From contig JAOAAU010000029.1 of the NCBI GenBank assembly GCA_026418695.1, forward strand, positions 1-52,906: a stretch of DNA of 52,906 nt, given 5' to 3'. This DNA comes from Clostridia bacterium (GTDB lineage: Bacteria; Bacillota; Clostridia; Acetivibrionales; JAFADI01). A model generated the notes under the pieces. That model worked only from the letters and a program-made list of their open reading frames with translations, did no database searches and was not told where the DNA came from. Position numbers and translations under genes: made by a program. This document shows positions 51,896-52,906 of the stretch, piece after piece (positions within the stretch are counted from its first letter, which is position 1; each line of letters begins with the position of its first letter).

Positions 51896-52906
51896 ATGTC
51901 ATTACTCCAGTATGATGAAAATGAAATAAAGCAGATTATTGATAAAGTAGTGAGAAGAACCATGAATATGGACTTTACATGGTGTTGGCCCTGCGGAGTG
52001 GCGTTTTATGGGATTTGTAAAGCCTGGGAAGTAACAAAAAACCAGGAATACATAGACTTCCTGGTGAAATGGGTGGATGAATACCTGGAAATCGGGCTTC
52101 CGCCGCTTATGGTCAATGCCTGTGCCATGGGGCATACCATGATCACTCTTCATGAAGCAACGGGAGATGAAAAATATCTTGATATTGCAATTAAAAAAGC
52201 AGAGTATCTGCGAAAAGAGGCGTTACGTTTTGGTGAAGGGGTATTTCAGCATACCGTATCCTCAAACAATGACTTCCCGGAACAAGCTTGGGCGGATACC
52301 CTGTTCATGGCGGCCTATTTCCTTTTACGGATGGGCTTTAAGCTCAATAACAAGGAATATATTGAGGATGCTTTGAATCAATACTACTGGCATGAAGAAT
52401 TTTTACAGGACAGCACAACGAATTTATTCTATCATGCATGGGACAACGTCAGTAAAAATCATTTATCAGGAATTTACTGGGCACGAGCGAATGCATGGGC
52501 AGCTTTGACCATGGCGGAAGCCTACAGGTTTTTGAATTATCTGAATCCTATGTGGATGCAAATCGGGGGCGCTCTGGGGGATCAGCTCAGTGCACTGGTA
52601 AGGCTGCAATCGGAAGAGGGATTGTGGCATACCATTTTGAATGACTCCTCTTCCTACCTTGAAACATCTGCCTCGGCAGGTATTGGCGCGGCTCTGGTTC
52701 TATGGGGGCATCCGCTTCATGGAAAGCATGTTCAAAAGGCATTAAAAGGGGTTCTTGCAAATATTGCAGAAGATGGAACAGTCAAGAACGTATCCGCCGG
52801 TACTGCTGTTATGCTTTCTGCAGAAGATTACAAAAAGGTTCCCATCAAACGGATCCAAGGATGGGGACAGGGGTTGACTCTGGCGTTCCTTGCAGCGATT
52901 CTTCAG
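51896..52906 (+). CDS. Unsaturated rhamnogalacturonyl hydrolase, GH88/GH105 family (partial)
   Basis: The first 337 codons; the frame is open at the window end. It is a GH105-type (alpha/alpha)6-barrel enzyme like Bacillus YteR/YesR, usual length about 370, so about 30-40 residues are missing. The catalytic Asp is D134 in QAWADTLFMA, and the conserved aromatic stretch is YWARANAWAALTM (194-206). It hydrates the 4,5-unsaturated galacturonate left at the non-reducing end by rhamnogalacturonan lyases and releases it from rhamnose. There is no signal peptide, so it acts in the cytosol after import. The ATG at 51896 follows AAAGGAAAG. It completes the lyase, transporter and hydrolase set of this locus. 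Confidence 0.9.
   Translation, partial: MSLLQYDENEIKQIIDKVVRRTMNMDFTWCWPCGVAFYGICKAWEVTKNQEYIDFLVKWVDEYLEIGLPPLMVNACAMGHTMITLHEATGDEKYLDIAIKKAEYLRKEALRFGEGVFQHTVSSNNDFPEQAWADTLFMAAYFLLRMGFKLNNKEYIEDALNQYYWHEEFLQDSTTNLFYHAWDNVSKNHLSGIYWARANAWAALTMAEAYRFLNYLNPMWMQIGGALGDQLSALVRLQSEEGLWHTILNDSSSYLETSASAGIGAALVLWGHPLHGKHVQKALKGVLANIAEDGTVKNVSAGTAVMLSAEDYKKVPIKRIQGWGQGLTLAFLAAILQ

Noticed and set aside
1..52906. CRISPR arrays, tRNA or rRNA genes, prophage, intact insertion sequences
   Set aside because: I looked for regular direct repeats, tRNA-like ends, rRNA-like blocks and transposase motifs and saw none; a dedicated scan would be the decisive test.

Overview
The window looks like a chromosome segment from a low-GC Gram-positive anaerobe of the class Clostridia. 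The evidence is AT-rich intergenic DNA, strong GGAGG-type ribosome binding sites, a CIRCE operator, a Bacillus/Clostridium-type LexA box, candidate Spo0A boxes, a single-chain PurL of the long type, lipoproteins instead of periplasmic proteins, and a pectin-degradation locus with LplABC-type transport. A plant-litter or gut saprophyte that swims and probably sporulates fits the content; the species cannot be read from the sequence. I saw no rRNA, tRNA, CRISPR array, phage or intact insertion sequence.

Layout. 1-6.5 kb: small housekeeping and signalling genes (a cut-off membrane protein, a 30-residue membrane peptide, a YbaK-type deacylase, a CYTH triphosphatase, a PilZ protein, an HTH protein, a class IV aminotransferase, a beta-lactamase-fold lipoprotein, and a one-domain CBM25-like protein behind a candidate Spo0A promoter). 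6.6-14 kb: amino-acid permease, bacteriohemerythrin, a 56-residue membrane protein, a cytosolic GH3 glycosidase, a complete Cu,Zn superoxide dismutase and HtpG under a CIRCE element. 14.2-19 kb: an RND pump, its lipoprotein adaptor and a MarR regulator, with a dyad over the operon promoter. 19-24.8 kb: an acyl-CoA synthetase with its XRE-cupin partner, a chemoreceptor broken by one in-frame TGA, and a LysR regulator. 25.1-34 kb: purL, divergent from the LysR gene, then two tandem chemoreceptors of equal length.

34-38.5 kb (minus strand): a type II NADH dehydrogenase fused to a DoxX-like membrane domain, a small FMN_bind-like lipoprotein, ApbE (the flavin transferase) and a small membrane protein. 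The gene order matches the Ndh2-PplA-FmnB part of the Listeria flavin-based extracellular electron transfer locus, so this is the best candidate for a little-described system here. A short conserved-looking reading frame, interrupted by TGA, lies just upstream of the dehydrogenase gene.

39.2-42.1 kb: a PC4/YdbC single-stranded-DNA binding protein whose consensus promoter holds a LexA box, a GNAT acetyltransferase and an MFS transporter. 42.5-52.9 kb: a rhamnogalacturonan utilization locus comprising a secreted PL11 lyase, a membrane-bound AraC regulator, two LplB/LplC-type permeases, a solute-binding lipoprotein, and a GH88/GH105 hydrolase cut by the window end. The lyase gene and the transporter operon share a promoter element of about 60 bases with identical internal spacing. 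That element is the probable target of the AraC regulator. Together these genes would cut rhamnogalacturonan outside the cell, import unsaturated oligosaccharides and remove the unsaturated uronic acid inside.
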